From contig JANQOF010000081.1 of the NCBI GenBank assembly GCA_028279215.1, forward strand, positions 22,795 to 86,794: a DNA stretch of 64,000 bases, in the 5' to 3' direction. Each line of letters starts with the position of its first letter. Position 1 is the stretch's first letter. The notes under the pieces are model-generated. The model had not been told where the DNA came from and ran no database searches. It saw only the letters and a program-made list of their open reading frames with translations. This document shows, piece by piece, positions 8,777 through 17,451 of this stretch. Origin of the DNA: Pirellulales bacterium. GTDB taxonomy: Bacteria > Planctomycetota > Planctomycetia > Pirellulales > Lacipirellulaceae. Made by a program: the position numbers and the translations under genes.

Positions 8777-9391
8777 ATGTCCGATTTACATCGATGTCCA
8801 CTACTCGAGGGAATTGTGACCACAGAAAGTGAACTGGGATCGACGCATATCTCGGCAATGGGACCACGGGTGGACTGGCCGACCACACGCCTGCTGCTGA
8901 GACCCTTCCAGTCGTCAACAACGTTTCACAATCTCGTCCGCACTCGCCGCGGCATACTCCATGTGACCGACAATGTGATACTGCTCGCGCGAGCCGCTAC
9001 CGGGCGCCTGCCGCGCGACACGCCTACTGTTGTGGAGTTAGACGACTACCCACGTCGTCTGGCGGAGTGCGTTCGGTGGTACGCTTTCGAGGTGATTAGT
9101 ATTGATGATTCTCAGGACCGCTCGGAGATGGAATGCCGTGTGACGACGAGCGGGCAGGTGCGCGAGTTTTTTGGCTTCAATCGGGCAAAGCACGCGGTGA
9201 TCGAGGCTGCGATTCTCGCCACGCGGCTCCATCTGTTGTCAATGGACATGGTTATGGATCAGTACGCACAATTGGCAACGATTGTCGACAAGACCGCCGG
9301 CGACTCGGAGCGGCAAGCGTTCGCCGAACTGCAACAGTTCCTGAACGATCGTATGGGTGAAGAAGACACTCGAACAATGCTCGACTCGTAG
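8777..9391 (+). CDS. DUF447 family protein in the H4MPT cluster
   Basis: A cytosolic protein of about 204 residues. Its N-terminus LLEGIVTTESELGSTHISAMGPRVDW and the following strand TFHNLVRTRRGILHVTDNVILLARAATG match the DUF447 pattern, a split-barrel, flavin-reductase-like fold. DUF447 genes recur in methanogens and in bacterial H4MPT clusters but have no established reaction that I know of. I chose ATG 8777 because the conserved region begins right after it; the GTG at 8738 would add 13 non-conserved residues. It lies between pabA and beta-RFAP synthase on the same strand with short gaps (48 and 33 bases), so it is probably co-transcribed with them. Confidence 0.82.
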   Translation: MSDLHRCPLLEGIVTTESELGSTHISAMGPRVDWPTTRLLLRPFQSSTTFHNLVRTRRGILHVTDNVILLARAATGRLPRDTPTVVELDDYPRRLAECVRWYAFEVISIDDSQDRSEMECRVTTSGQVREFFGFNRAKHAVIEAAILATRLHLLSMDMVMDQYAQLATIVDKTAGDSERQAFAELQQFLNDRMGEEDTRTMLDS

Positions 9392-9424
9392 CTGGTTCGC
9401 CATTCAACTGGATTCGCCGAACCT

Positions 9425-10429
9425 ATGCCCTCCATTCGTCGCCTTGAAGTTCTTGCGCCCGCTCGCCTGCATTTTGGCTTGCGATGTTGGGGGCCGGAGT
9501 ATGAGCGACAGTTTGGTGGTGTGGGCATGATGGTCCGCGCTCCGGCGTTGCGACTCGAGTTGAGCGATTGCGACCGATTTCGGCCCGTTGGAGCGGCCGC
9601 CGAACGCATCCGGCGGGCGGCCAAACACTGCGCGACGACTTGGTCGCTAAATCGACTCCCCAACTGCCGCATTGAAGCGGTCACACTTCCGCAACAGCAC
9701 GTGGGGTTTGGGGTGGGCACCCAGCTTGCTCTTGCCGTCGCGCGAGGTCTGGCTGAATGGGTGCAGCACCCTGTCGCATTGCCTACCGAGTTGGCAGCAG
9801 CGGCAGGGCGCGGTCGCCGATCGGCAGTGGGAACCTATGGGTTCGCCCACGGCGGGCTGATCGTCGATGCCGGAAAACGACGCGACGAGCCGGTCGGGCA
9901 GTTGCAACACCAATGCTGTGTACCGTGGCGATGGCACGTTGTGCTGGCGACACCCAGAAACTTAACCGGGATCGCTGGCCACAACGAAGCCGCGGCGTTC
10001 GCAGAGCTGCGCCCCGTGCCGCGCTCGGTGGCGAATCGATTGCACGAGCTTGCCATCGAGCACATCGTACCCGCGTGTGAGTCTGCCGACTTTGATCGCT
10101 TTGCTTCTGCCGTGTACGAGTATGGCCACCTGGCGGGCGAGTGCTTTGCCTCCGTTCAAGGCGGCCCGTTTGCCAGCCAACAGGTGGCCCAGACGGTCGA
10201 TGCGTTCCGCATGCTTGGCGCCGTTGCCGTAGGGCAAAGCTCATGGGGCCCGACCGTATTCGCGTTCATGCCCGATCTAGAGTCGGCCGAGTTTCTCGCT
10301 CAGCGGTACCTGAACAGCTTGACTGACGAACCGCCGGATATCTTGGTGACGTCGGCCAACAACATCGGTGCGTCAATCACAGCTAGCAGCAATGAGTCAG
10401 CAACTGGTTTCGACACCTCGCAGCTATAG
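9425..10429 (+). CDS. Beta-ribofuranosylaminobenzene 5'-phosphate synthase (beta-RFAP synthase)
   Basis: A GHMP-kinase-fold enzyme of 334 residues. It begins with [11 protein letters not shown], the RFAP-synthase version of the GHMP N-terminus, and has the glycine-rich loop [37 protein letters not shown] and a C-terminal [12 protein letters not shown]. The family condenses p-aminobenzoate (or 4-hydroxybenzoate) with PRPP, releasing CO2 and pyrophosphate, which is the first committed step of methanopterin synthesis. Its position after pabB and pabA fits supply of the substrate. In methylotrophs the homologous gene is called orf4. The last six bases overlap the end of dapA, which runs the other way. 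Confidence 0.9.
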   Translation: MPSIRRLEVLAPARLHFGLRCWGPEYERQFGGVGMMVRAPALRLELSDCDRFRPVGAAAERIRRAAKHCATTWSLNRLPNCRIEAVTLPQQHVGFGVGTQLALAVARGLAEWVQHPVALPTELAAAAGRGRRSAVGTYGFAHGGLIVDAGKRRDEPVGQLQHQCCVPWRWHVVLATPRNLTGIAGHNEAAAFAELRPVPRSVANRLHELAIEHIVPACESADFDRFASAVYEYGHLAGECFASVQGGPFASQQVAQTVDAFRMLGAVAVGQSSWGPTVFAFMPDLESAEFLAQRYLNSLTDEPPDILVTSANNIGASITASSNESATGFDTSQL

Positions 10430-11311
10430 CAGGCCGTATCCCACTAGCGTCTGCCGCAGCAAGTTCAGCTCGCTCTCCTCGAGCGGCGTCATTGGCAATA
10501 GCAACTCGCCCGAATCGCGCCCGACCAACTGCATGGCGGCTTTCACCGGGATTGGATTCGTGGCCAGACCTAGCATGTCGCGGCAAAGCGCGAATAGCTT
10601 AAAGTGGCACTCGCGAGCCTTCACAAAGTCGCCAGCTTCGACTGCCGACAACAACTGCAACATGTCACCCGGAACCAAGTTACCAACCACCGAAACCACG
10701 CCGCGTGCGCCCACGGACATCAATGGTAGCGTCAGGCTGTCGTCGCCCGAAAGGACGGTCAGATTCGTAGCGGCAATGATCTGCGAGGCCTGATCCAACG
10801 ATCCTGTGGCTTCCTTCACCAACGCAATGTTGTCGAGCTCCGCCAATCGGACGATGGTCTCTGGCTCGATATTCTTGGCGGTACGCCCCGGAATGTTGTA
10901 AATGCACTGCGGCAAGTTGGTCTCTTCGGCCAGCCGCTTGAAGTGCTCGTAGAGTCCACGCTGCGTCGGCTTGTTGTAATAGGGCGCCACTTGCAGCGCC
11001 GCATCGGCGCCCGCACTCTCAGCGAACTTCGTCAAGCGGAGTGCTTCGGACGTGCTATTGCTGCCGGTGCCCGGCATCACTTTCACACGACCGGCGGCTT
11101 TCTCTACTACGAATGCGATGACTCGCTCATGCTCGTCGTGACTCAGTGTTGGCGATTCTCCCGTAGTGCCGACGGGGCACAGACAGTTGGTTCCGGCAGC
11201 TACTTGAAACTCAATCTGCTCGCCAAAGAGGTCGTAGTCGACCTCTCCATTCTTGAGCGGCGTGGTCAGTGCCACCGACAAGCCGGCAAATGCTTCGCCC
11301 TTGGTTGTCAT
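10424..11311 (-). CDS. dapA: 4-hydroxy-tetrahydrodipicolinate synthase
   Basis: A lysine/diaminopimelate pathway enzyme of 295 residues that condenses pyruvate with aspartate semialdehyde in a TIM barrel. Visible motifs are [13 protein letters not shown], the catalytic tyrosine in [10 protein letters not shown] and the Schiff-base lysine in ALVKEATGS. The length is typical of the family. The start is ATG 11311, because GAGGGA lies about eight bases before it; an in-frame TTG at 11326 has no such site. It stands alone, convergent with the cofactor cluster and tandem with pdxJ behind it. Confidence 0.95.
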   Translation of the reverse strand: MTTKGEAFAGLSVALTTPLKNGEVDYDLFGEQIEFQVAAGTNCLCPVGTTGESPTLSHDEHERVIAFVVEKAAGRVKVMPGTGSNSTSEALRLTKFAESAGADAALQVAPYYNKPTQRGLYEHFKRLAEETNLPQCIYNIPGRTAKNIEPETIVRLAELDNIALVKEATGSLDQASQIIAATNLTVLSGDDSLTLPLMSVGARGVVSVVGNLVPGDMLQLLSAVEAGDFVKARECHFKLFALCRDMLGLATNPIPVKAAMQLVGRDSGELLLPMTPLEESELNLLRQTLVGYGLL

Positions 11312-11400
11312 CGTCCGATCCCTCAATGGGTTGAATGCTGCGAGAGGGTATCTTAATAGTCGTGGCGGGCTTGCGAACAGGGGGCAACTTGCCAGAGAAC

Positions 11401-12114
11401 CTACTCCATGAGCCGTTTCATGTCTCGCACCGCTTGCTCAAGGCCAACCATCATTGCTCGAGCGATGATGCTGTGACCAATATTCAGTTCGTGCATCCCT
11501 TCGATTTCAGCAACGGGCCGCACGTTCCGATAAGTGAGCCCATGCCCAGCATTCAGTGTCGTGCCAGCGGCGCGGATTTGCTTGGCGGCGCGGTTCAATT
11601 CGGTCAACTGGTCGACAGCTTTGCCGTTGGCCGCTGCGTGTGCGTACGCTCCGGTGTGCAATTCGATTGCCTCGGCACCTGTGGCGATCCCAGCTTCGAG
11701 TTGCCGCGGATCAGGGTCGAGGAATAGACTTACCGCGATGCCAGCCGACTGCAATTGTTGCACCGCGGCAGTCACCTTGTCGGTATGGCCCGCTACGTCC
11801 AGGCCACCCTCGGTGGTCACCTCTTCGCGCCGTTCGGGCACTAGGGTGGCTTGCGTAGGGCGTCGATCGCAGGCAATCGCCAAGACGTCGGCGGCAGCGG
11901 CGAGTTCCAAGTTCGTCGGCACGGCTACGGTTTCGATCAAGATACGAACATCGCGATCTTGGATGTGGCGGCGATCCTCACGCAAGTGCAGCGTGATGCC
12001 ATCGGCGCCGCCCAACTCGGCAAGTGTCGCGGCCCAAACGGGGTCGGGCTCATTGGTCTTGCGCGCCTCGCGAACCGTGGCTACGTGATCGATGTTGACG
12101 CCGAGTCGCGGCAT
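11401..12114 (-). CDS. pdxJ: Pyridoxine 5'-phosphate synthase
   Basis: A TIM-barrel enzyme of 237 residues that closes the pyridine ring of vitamin B6 from 1-deoxyxylulose 5-phosphate and 3-amino-1-hydroxyacetone phosphate. Clear motifs are [16 protein letters not shown] at the N-terminus, [16 protein letters not shown], and [17 protein letters not shown] at the C-terminus. Length and start agree with the family. It lies 89 bases before dapA on the same strand, so they could be co-transcribed, although their pathways differ. Confidence 0.95.
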   Translation of the reverse strand: MPRLGVNIDHVATVREARKTNEPDPVWAATLAELGGADGITLHLREDRRHIQDRDVRILIETVAVPTNLELAAAADVLAIACDRRPTQATLVPERREEVTTEGGLDVAGHTDKVTAAVQQLQSAGIAVSLFLDPDPRQLEAGIATGAEAIELHTGAYAHAAANGKAVDQLTELNRAAKQIRAAGTTLNAGHGLTYRNVRPVAEIEGMHELNIGHSIIARAMMVGLEQAVRDMKRLME

Positions 12115-12181
12115 GGGGGTGCTGCCTGTGGGAAAGGATGGGGATCAATGCGACCCACCCCAGGCGCTCGCCCCTGCGGCA

Positions 12182-12859
12182 TCAACGGTCGCGTGGTTCA
12201 ATAACAAAGCGTTGCTGTCGGTCGAGCCGACCATCGCCGTCGGTGTCGGCTTCCAGGTACCAAGTTCGGTTGGCCGAGCGATACCAAAGCCGATGGTGAA
12301 CGCGTCCGGTGTCGCTTGTCACAACAAACGGCTCGCCAACCGATTCAATCGCCGAACCTAGGGCCGCTGCATTTCGGTTGGGTGCCACCCGGGGCCTCGG
12401 TTCGGCGACCCGGTGGCCCAGCCACAGTGTCGCCAAACCGGCCACGGCCATCAAGGCGACCGGTCGCCAGAACACCATATGGACCGGCTCGGCATCGATG
12501 GGTTCGCCAAACCTGTCGCAATCGGGCTGGTCGCGCTCGAACTCCTCAGCCTCCGAGCGGAGGATCTCACCCGCCGCGGTGAGCGCCACACGTGGCACTT
12601 GAAGCACGTAAGACGACGACCAGTGTCCGCTTGCCGCGCTGAACGACTCCGACTCGACCAACCTTGCCTCAATGCCATCTCCCGCCAGACGGCTCACCAG
12701 GTACCCAGCTTCGGCCAGATTACCAACCTTGGCCGCGGCCCGCCATTCTTGATCATCTGTTGCCGAGGTGCGCGGCGCCGACCTCTGGCAATGGGGACAC
12801 GATCCGTCTGCAAGATCGACGGTGGTGATGAACTCATCGCACCTAGGGCAAACAGGCAT
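12182..12859 (-). CDS. Zinc-ribbon membrane protein with a DUF2007-like domain
   Basis: A protein of about 225 residues of unknown function. Residues 2-24 hold a zinc ribbon (CPRC ... CPHC). Residues about 45-105 (GNLAEAGYLVSRLAGDGIEARLVES ... VLQVPRVALTAAGEIL) look like DUF2007, a small domain seen in prokaryotic signalling proteins. One hydrophobic segment follows (VALMAVAGLATLWLGH). The C-terminal tail ends with a single calcium-loop-like string (ADTDGDGRLD). I start it at ATG 12859, where the zinc ribbon begins; frames further upstream code for unlikely sequence. It is on the same strand as pdxJ, 67 bases upstream of it. Confidence 0.75.
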   Translation of the reverse strand: MPVCPRCDEFITTVDLADGSCPHCQRSAPRTSATDDQEWRAAAKVGNLAEAGYLVSRLAGDGIEARLVESESFSAASGHWSSSYVLQVPRVALTAAGEILRSEAEEFERDQPDCDRFGEPIDAEPVHMVFWRPVALMAVAGLATLWLGHRVAEPRPRVAPNRNAAALGSAIESVGEPFVVTSDTGRVHHRLWYRSANRTWYLEADTDGDGRLDRQQRFVIEPRDR

Positions 12860-13423
12860 GCTACGACTTTGGAACGAAGGAAGCGAGTTGGCGGAATATG
12901 ACACGTGCCTGTGTGGCGGGGTACAAACCCCCTGCGCTGTACCATTGTCACCGCCCAACCCCGTGGTGTCCACAAACTTGAAGCCAGCGCAAAGGGCACT
13001 GGAGAAAATTCTGACCAAAATTGCCTAGTTTCCTTCCGCGTCGATTGTGGTGACTGCAAACGGTCGTACCGAATACCGCAGCGTGACGACCAACTGTTGG
13101 CATCCGAAAATCGAGGGTTTTTGGAGCCATGGCGCTGTAGTCCAACATCCCAGTCGTCCTCAGGCCACGCGGCATTCCGAAGCGTGTTGATCTTTCGCAA
13201 CTGTCACCATTTGGCACTCCGCACGTAGCGGCTGGTCGATTCGACGTATTGGAAAACTGAGCTACGTTTGTTCGTCCGCCTCGGTGGTCATTAGTGCGGC
13301 CCGGCGTCCTACGACAGGCAAGCCTAAACCGTTCGGACCTTCGGTTGTCTAACCAACTACGAACCTGACATCCACGACAGCAGCAATCTCTTGAGCACGC
13401 TCGAAGTATCAAAGGCCAGTTGT
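12860..13423. other. Long intergenic region with no clear gene
   Basis: About 560 bases between a minus-strand gene and a small plus-strand gene. Short frames exist on both strands, but none has a recognisable fold or a start with a ribosome site. One plus-strand frame near 13035-13100 reads VSFRVDCGDCKRSYRIPQ, which faintly recalls planctomycete zinc-ribbon leaders, but it has no second cysteine pair nearby. No terminator or RNA gene was seen. Confidence 0.5.
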
Positions 13424-13759
13424 ATGCAGTGTCACCGTCTTGCCCACCGCATTGAAGAGTTGCAACCAGAAGCCTCGCCGCAGGACGTCGCCCGTTTATG
13501 CCTGCTTCTGACCAATGAATACGCCGATCTCAGCGAGTTGATCGAAAAGAACTCCCTCCATCGCGCCTGGAAAGAAACAGGGCTGCGCCTGCAACTGGCC
13601 ACCGACCAGCATGCGGCCATGACGCAGGAGCTTGAGGAGCTAGCCAGCAGCGACCCGAAGAGCTTCACCCAAGAGCAGATTTGGGTGCTGATTCGCGCGA
13701 TCAAGGTGCAAAGCCAAATACTACAGATGTACGTCGGGCACCCATTGCTTGACGTGTAA
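13424..13759 (+). CDS. Small helical protein of unknown function
   Basis: A protein of about 111 residues, mostly predicted helix (HRIEELQPEASPQDVARLCLLLTNEYADLSELIEKN ...), with one cysteine-containing start (MQCHRL). I recognise no family. ATG 13424 is preferred because AAGG lies about ten bases upstream; an in-frame TTG at 13391 would add 11 residues. It is flanked by a long empty region and runs toward mgtE, whose stop is 15 bases away on the other strand. Amino acid use is normal for the region, so it is probably a real lineage-specific gene. Confidence 0.6.
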   Translation: MQCHRLAHRIEELQPEASPQDVARLCLLLTNEYADLSELIEKNSLHRAWKETGLRLQLATDQHAAMTQELEELASSDPKSFTQEQIWVLIRAIKVQSQILQMYVGHPLLDV

Positions 13760-13774
13760 CCACTGCCCTGTGCG

Positions 13775-15190
13775 CTAACCGCTCGACTCCAGTGTTTCAA
13801 GCATCAATACCGCCACGTTCATGTAAATGACGATGCCGGCAATGTCGATGATGCCGGCGACGAATGGGTTGCTCATTAGGGCCGGATCGAGCCCGAGCCA
13901 GCGGAATAGCATCGGTAGCATCCCGCCGCAAAGTGTTCCGCATATCACGACTGCCACCAGCGTGATGGGCACCACAAGCATGTCGACGCTCGACGGCTGT
14001 TCAAACATTTCAACGACGTTACTTCCGTCCGGTCGATAGTCGTTGAGCATCCAAATTGCACAGACGTAGCCCGCGGCAGCAAGCATTCCGCCTAGGCAAA
14101 TGCCCATCAACAACTCGCGCTTGACGACGCGCCACCAGTCGGAGAGTGTCACATCACCGTTGGTCATAGCGGTGATAACGAGCGTAGCCGACTGACTTCC
14201 GGAGTTCCCTCCGCTAGAAATCACGAGCGGTATGAACAGCACCAGCCACGACACCCGTTGGAAGTCGGTTTCGTACTTCTGCAGGGCCAAAGCGGTAAGC
14301 AGCGCGGCAAAGAACAGAATGCCCAGCCACATCCCCCGCTTCCACGCTAACGTGAACCAATGCGTCGCCAGGTAGCTGTCGTCCAGCGGATCAACCGCCG
14401 CAGCCATGTGGGCATCCTCGGTCGCCTCTTCGCGAAGCACGTCGATGATGTCGTCGTGCGTGATGATGCCGAGCAAATGGTGCTGGTCGTCGACGACGGG
14501 AATGGCGATGAAGTCGAAGTTGGCCACCTTGGCGGCCACCGTTTCCTGGTCGTCGGTGGCTTTCACACTCACCACGTCGCGTTGCATCAAGTCGGCGATT
14601 GGCGTATCCGACTTACCGAAATGGGTCACCAGTTGACGAGCCGAGATTAGCCCCTGCAATCGGTTTTCGTCGTCGACGATATAGTTGTAGTAAACTGTTT
14701 CCAAGTCTTGACTTTGCCGCGCGATTTCTTCGAGCGCCTCATGTACGGTGAGCGACGCGTCGAGTCGCGCCACTTCGGTAGTCATCACGCTACCGGCCGT
14801 GCCTTCGGGAAACTCTAGCAGTTGCAACGTCTCGCGCCGCTCGGCCGCCGGTAGCAGCGGAATGACTTCCTCGGCCACGTCCGGGTGAACGTCGCTGATC
14901 AAGTCGACGCGGTCGTCCGCTGGCAAGTCGGCAACAAGGGGCGATGTCTCACGCGGCGCAACCGTCTCCACGATTTCGACTTGCACAGCGTCGGGCAAGA
15001 AGCCAAATATCTCGGCCTGCTTGGCCGCGTCGGAAGCTCTAAGTACCTGCCAGGCCTCATGGGCCGAGAGCCCTTCCATGAATTCCGCGGCCCTCGCCGG
15101 GTGCAACGCCGATGCGAATTCGCGCAGACCATCGTCGTCGCCGTTGGCGATCATCTCTCTTAGCTCAGGCAATAGCAGCGTATTGATCAT
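13775..15190 (-). CDS. mgtE: Magnesium transporter MgtE
   Basis: A homodimeric Mg2+ channel of 471 residues. The N-terminal cytosolic superhelix is about residues 1-130 (AEFMEGLSAHEAWQVLRASD, PADDRVDLISDVHPDVAEEVI). Two CBS domains follow at about 135-255 (IVDDENRLQGLISARQLV, VVDDQHHLLGIITHDDIIDVL). Five membrane helices then include the family's signature loop SSGGNSGSQSATLVITA and the C-terminal DPALMSNPFVAGIIDIAGIVIYMNVAVLML. All parts are intact. I place the start at ATG 15190 rather than the TTG two codons earlier. No Mg2+ riboswitch is recognisable in the 254-base divergent region upstream. Confidence 0.95.
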   Translation of the reverse strand: MINTLLLPELREMIANGDDDGLREFASALHPARAAEFMEGLSAHEAWQVLRASDAAKQAEIFGFLPDAVQVEIVETVAPRETSPLVADLPADDRVDLISDVHPDVAEEVIPLLPAAERRETLQLLEFPEGTAGSVMTTEVARLDASLTVHEALEEIARQSQDLETVYYNYIVDDENRLQGLISARQLVTHFGKSDTPIADLMQRDVVSVKATDDQETVAAKVANFDFIAIPVVDDQHHLLGIITHDDIIDVLREEATEDAHMAAAVDPLDDSYLATHWFTLAWKRGMWLGILFFAALLTALALQKYETDFQRVSWLVLFIPLVISSGGNSGSQSATLVITAMTNGDVTLSDWWRVVKRELLMGICLGGMLAAAGYVCAIWMLNDYRPDGSNVVEMFEQPSSVDMLVVPITLVAVVICGTLCGGMLPMLFRWLGLDPALMSNPFVAGIIDIAGIVIYMNVAVLMLETLESSG

Positions 15191-15300
15191 CGCCAACTAG
15201 TCACAATCTGAGGCTCCAGCGCAAGTTAGGCAGTGTACTTGCGTCGATTCTCAGCGTAAACGCCTGACTTTCTCGGCCCCTGCCCCCAAGAGCTGCTGAG

Positions 15301-15329
15301 TTGACTCTAGTGGGGCCGCCGATTATCTT
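15301..15329 (+). promoter_or_regulatory. Candidate housekeeping promoter for rnc
   Basis: TTGACT at 15301-15306, a 17-base spacer and TATCTT at 15324-15329 resemble a sigma-70 type promoter. It lies about 115 bases upstream of the rnc start, in the divergent region with mgtE. Sequence match only. Confidence 0.35.
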
Positions 15330-15444
15330 TACTTTCACTGGTATAGAGACTTACAACTCCTCGATTGTTCGGAGTGATAGTCACGTGGCTGCCGCGGTCG
15401 TGCGGCGCAGCTTCGCGACCGCTGCTCCGGCGGGTTCCTAGGGA

Positions 15445-16200
15445 ATGGCTGCAGCAGATACCTCAAACGAGGTGCCTGTAAACTCTGAGGCTTGCGAAGA
15501 GCGTATAGGCTATACGTTTACCAATCGCGCTCTCCTGGAGTCGGCGCTTACGCACGCTTCGGGTGCCGAGAACCGCTTGGCATCCAATGAGCGGATGGAG
15601 TTCCTTGGCGACGCTATTCTCGGCGCGGTTGTGTGCGAACGACTATTTCGCGATTTCCCCGAGCATTTGGAAGGCGAGTTGACTCGCCTTAAGTCGATCG
15701 TCGTCAGCCGCCAGACTTGCGCCAAGGTTACCGGGTTGCTCGGCCTGGAGGAGTTCTTGATTCTAGGCAAGGGTATGACGACTCATCCTGAGGTTCCCAG
15801 TAGCGTTCTGGCGGCCGTGTTCGAAGCGTTGGTTGCGGCCATTTTTCTCGATGGTGGCCAGGAGGTTGCAAAGGACTTTGTCGAGCGATGCATCGGGCCC
15901 GAGATTAAATTGGCCGATGCAGGCGAAATGGGACGCAACTACAAGTCACAATTGCAGCAACTTGCACAACGCGAGCACGGCGTCACGCCCAACTATCGTT
16001 TGCTCGACGAGAAAGGCCCCGATCACAACAAGTGCTTCCAAGTCGCAGCGGAGATTGGCGACAAACAGTTCACCCCCGCGTGGGGAATGAGCAAGAAGGA
16101 GTCAGAGCAACGCGCTGCTGCCAACGCCATCCACGGCCTCAAAGGGGAACAAGCGCCATTCGACATGGACGGTCCGCCGGGCGGAAACGGTGACGAGTAA
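15445..16200 (+). CDS. rnc: Ribonuclease III
   Basis: A double-stranded-RNA endonuclease of 251 residues used in rRNA maturation and RNA turnover. The catalytic domain has the signature NERMEFLGDAILGAVV with the metal-binding Glu and Asp, and the second acidic helix FEALVAAIFLDGG. The C-terminal dsRNA-binding domain is NYKSQLQQLAQREHG ... WGMSKKESEQRAAANAIHGL. A 20-residue tail follows. The frame starts at ATG 15445 just after AGGGA, a tight spacing. Its end overlaps the next gene by 11 bases, which suggests coupled translation. Confidence 0.95.
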   Translation: MAAADTSNEVPVNSEACEERIGYTFTNRALLESALTHASGAENRLASNERMEFLGDAILGAVVCERLFRDFPEHLEGELTRLKSIVVSRQTCAKVTGLLGLEEFLILGKGMTTHPEVPSSVLAAVFEALVAAIFLDGGQEVAKDFVERCIGPEIKLADAGEMGRNYKSQLQQLAQREHGVTPNYRLLDEKGPDHNKCFQVAAEIGDKQFTPAWGMSKKESEQRAAANAIHGLKGEQAPFDMDGPPGGNGDE

Positions 16201-17425
16201 TCACACGGCAGACGTGGTAGTCATAGGCGCCGGCGCCGCTGGGATGTTTGCCGCAATTCGCGCCGCCCAGCGCGGGCGCGACGTGTTACTGCTGGAGAAG
16301 AACTCTAAACCGGGAGTCAAGATCTTGATGTCGGGTGGTACTCGATGCAACCTGACGCATGCGACCGATCGGCGTGGTATCGCCGACGCCTTCAGTCGCG
16401 ACCAGGCCCGCTTTCTCCGTAGTCCCCTTGCCTCGCTCGGCCCTGATGAGTTGGTCGACCTTTTCAACCGCGAAGGACTACGCACCAAGGTCGAATCCAC
16501 TGGAAAGGTCTTTCCCCAAAGCGATCGAGCGTTGGATGTGCAACGTACGCTAATCGCTAAACTCAAGCAGAGCGGCACGACGTTATCTTTATCTGAAGCC
16601 GTGCAGGGCGTAGAAAAAACTGGTGATGGATTCCGAGTAGTAACGGGCAATCGGGTAGTGAAGTGCCCAACTCTAATCGTTGCTAGCGGTGGAAAATCCT
16701 ACCCTGGATGCGGCACTACAGGTGACGGATACGGGTGGGCCAGGTTGCTCGGTCACACAATCGTACCACCCCACCCTGCCCTGGTCGCGCTGAAGACAAG
16801 CGACGCTTGGTCGCACGAACTGTCCGGCATCACACTCGACGACGTGCTCCTAACGGTGGCTGGCTCGCAAGGCAGCAGCTCCCACAGCGTCCGCCGAGGT
16901 GCGCTGCTGCTAACGCACTTTGGCCTGTCGGGTCCAACCGCTATGAACGTCAGTCGTATCTTAACGGCGCAACCCAGTGCTGTTGGTCTGCAGCTCGATT
17001 GCGACTTGCTGCCCAAGATGACCGAACAACAGATACTCGACGAACTTGCCACCCTTGATGGACGCAAGCAGGTTGCGAATCTTGTTGCGGAGTGGCTACC
17101 GAAACGCTTTGTAGATGCGTTGCTCGAACAGTCGCAGATCCCGGCTCAACGCACTCAAGCAGAACTCAGCCGGATCGAGCGAAGACGTTTGGTTCAACAA
17201 CTCAAACGCTGCCGGTTTCGTCCATACGGATCAATGGGCTTCGCCAAGGCCGAAGTCACCGCCGGCGGCATCGAGCTACAAGAGGTGGATTCGCGCGATA
17301 TGCAGAGCCGCATTACCCCAGGTTTGTATCTGGTGGGAGAAGTGCTCGATATCGACGGGCCCATTGGAGGCTACAACTTCCAGGCTGCATTCAGTACCGG
17401 CTGGCTAGCCGGCAGCAGCGTCTGA
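16190..17425 (+). CDS. FAD-dependent oxidoreductase, HI0933/BaiN family
   Basis: A flavoprotein of 411 residues. The N-terminal FAD-binding motif is VVVIGAGAAGMFAAIRAAQRG, followed by the family strings KILMSGGTRCNLTH, GGKSYPGCGTTGDGYGWARLLGH and, near the end, GLYLVGEVLDIDGPIGGYNFQAAFSTG. Members are NAD(P)/FAD-dependent reductases; one, BaiN, acts on bile acids, but most have no known substrate and the name should not be taken as the function. The start is GTG 16190, inside the end of rnc and preceded by GGCGGAAAC. Confidence 0.9.
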   Translation: MTSNHTADVVVIGAGAAGMFAAIRAAQRGRDVLLLEKNSKPGVKILMSGGTRCNLTHATDRRGIADAFSRDQARFLRSPLASLGPDELVDLFNREGLRTKVESTGKVFPQSDRALDVQRTLIAKLKQSGTTLSLSEAVQGVEKTGDGFRVVTGNRVVKCPTLIVASGGKSYPGCGTTGDGYGWARLLGHTIVPPHPALVALKTSDAWSHELSGITLDDVLLTVAGSQGSSSHSVRRGALLLTHFGLSGPTAMNVSRILTAQPSAVGLQLDCDLLPKMTEQQILDELATLDGRKQVANLVAEWLPKRFVDALLEQSQIPAQRTQAELSRIERRRLVQQLKRCRFRPYGSMGFAKAEVTAGGIELQEVDSRDMQSRITPGLYLVGEVLDIDGPIGGYNFQAAFSTGWLAGSSV

Positions 17426-17451
17426 CAGCTTTGTCCGGATGCGCGTGTGGC

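Noticed and set aside
12905..13228. Plus-strand frame with a zinc-ribbon-like CGDC
   Set aside because: Only one cysteine pair, no start with a ribosome site, and the flanking sequence is low in order. It might be a decayed leader but cannot be supported.
15191..15444. Mg2+ riboswitch in the mgtE leader
   Set aside because: I could not find the conserved helices or loops of the ykoK type, and the divergent gap is short.
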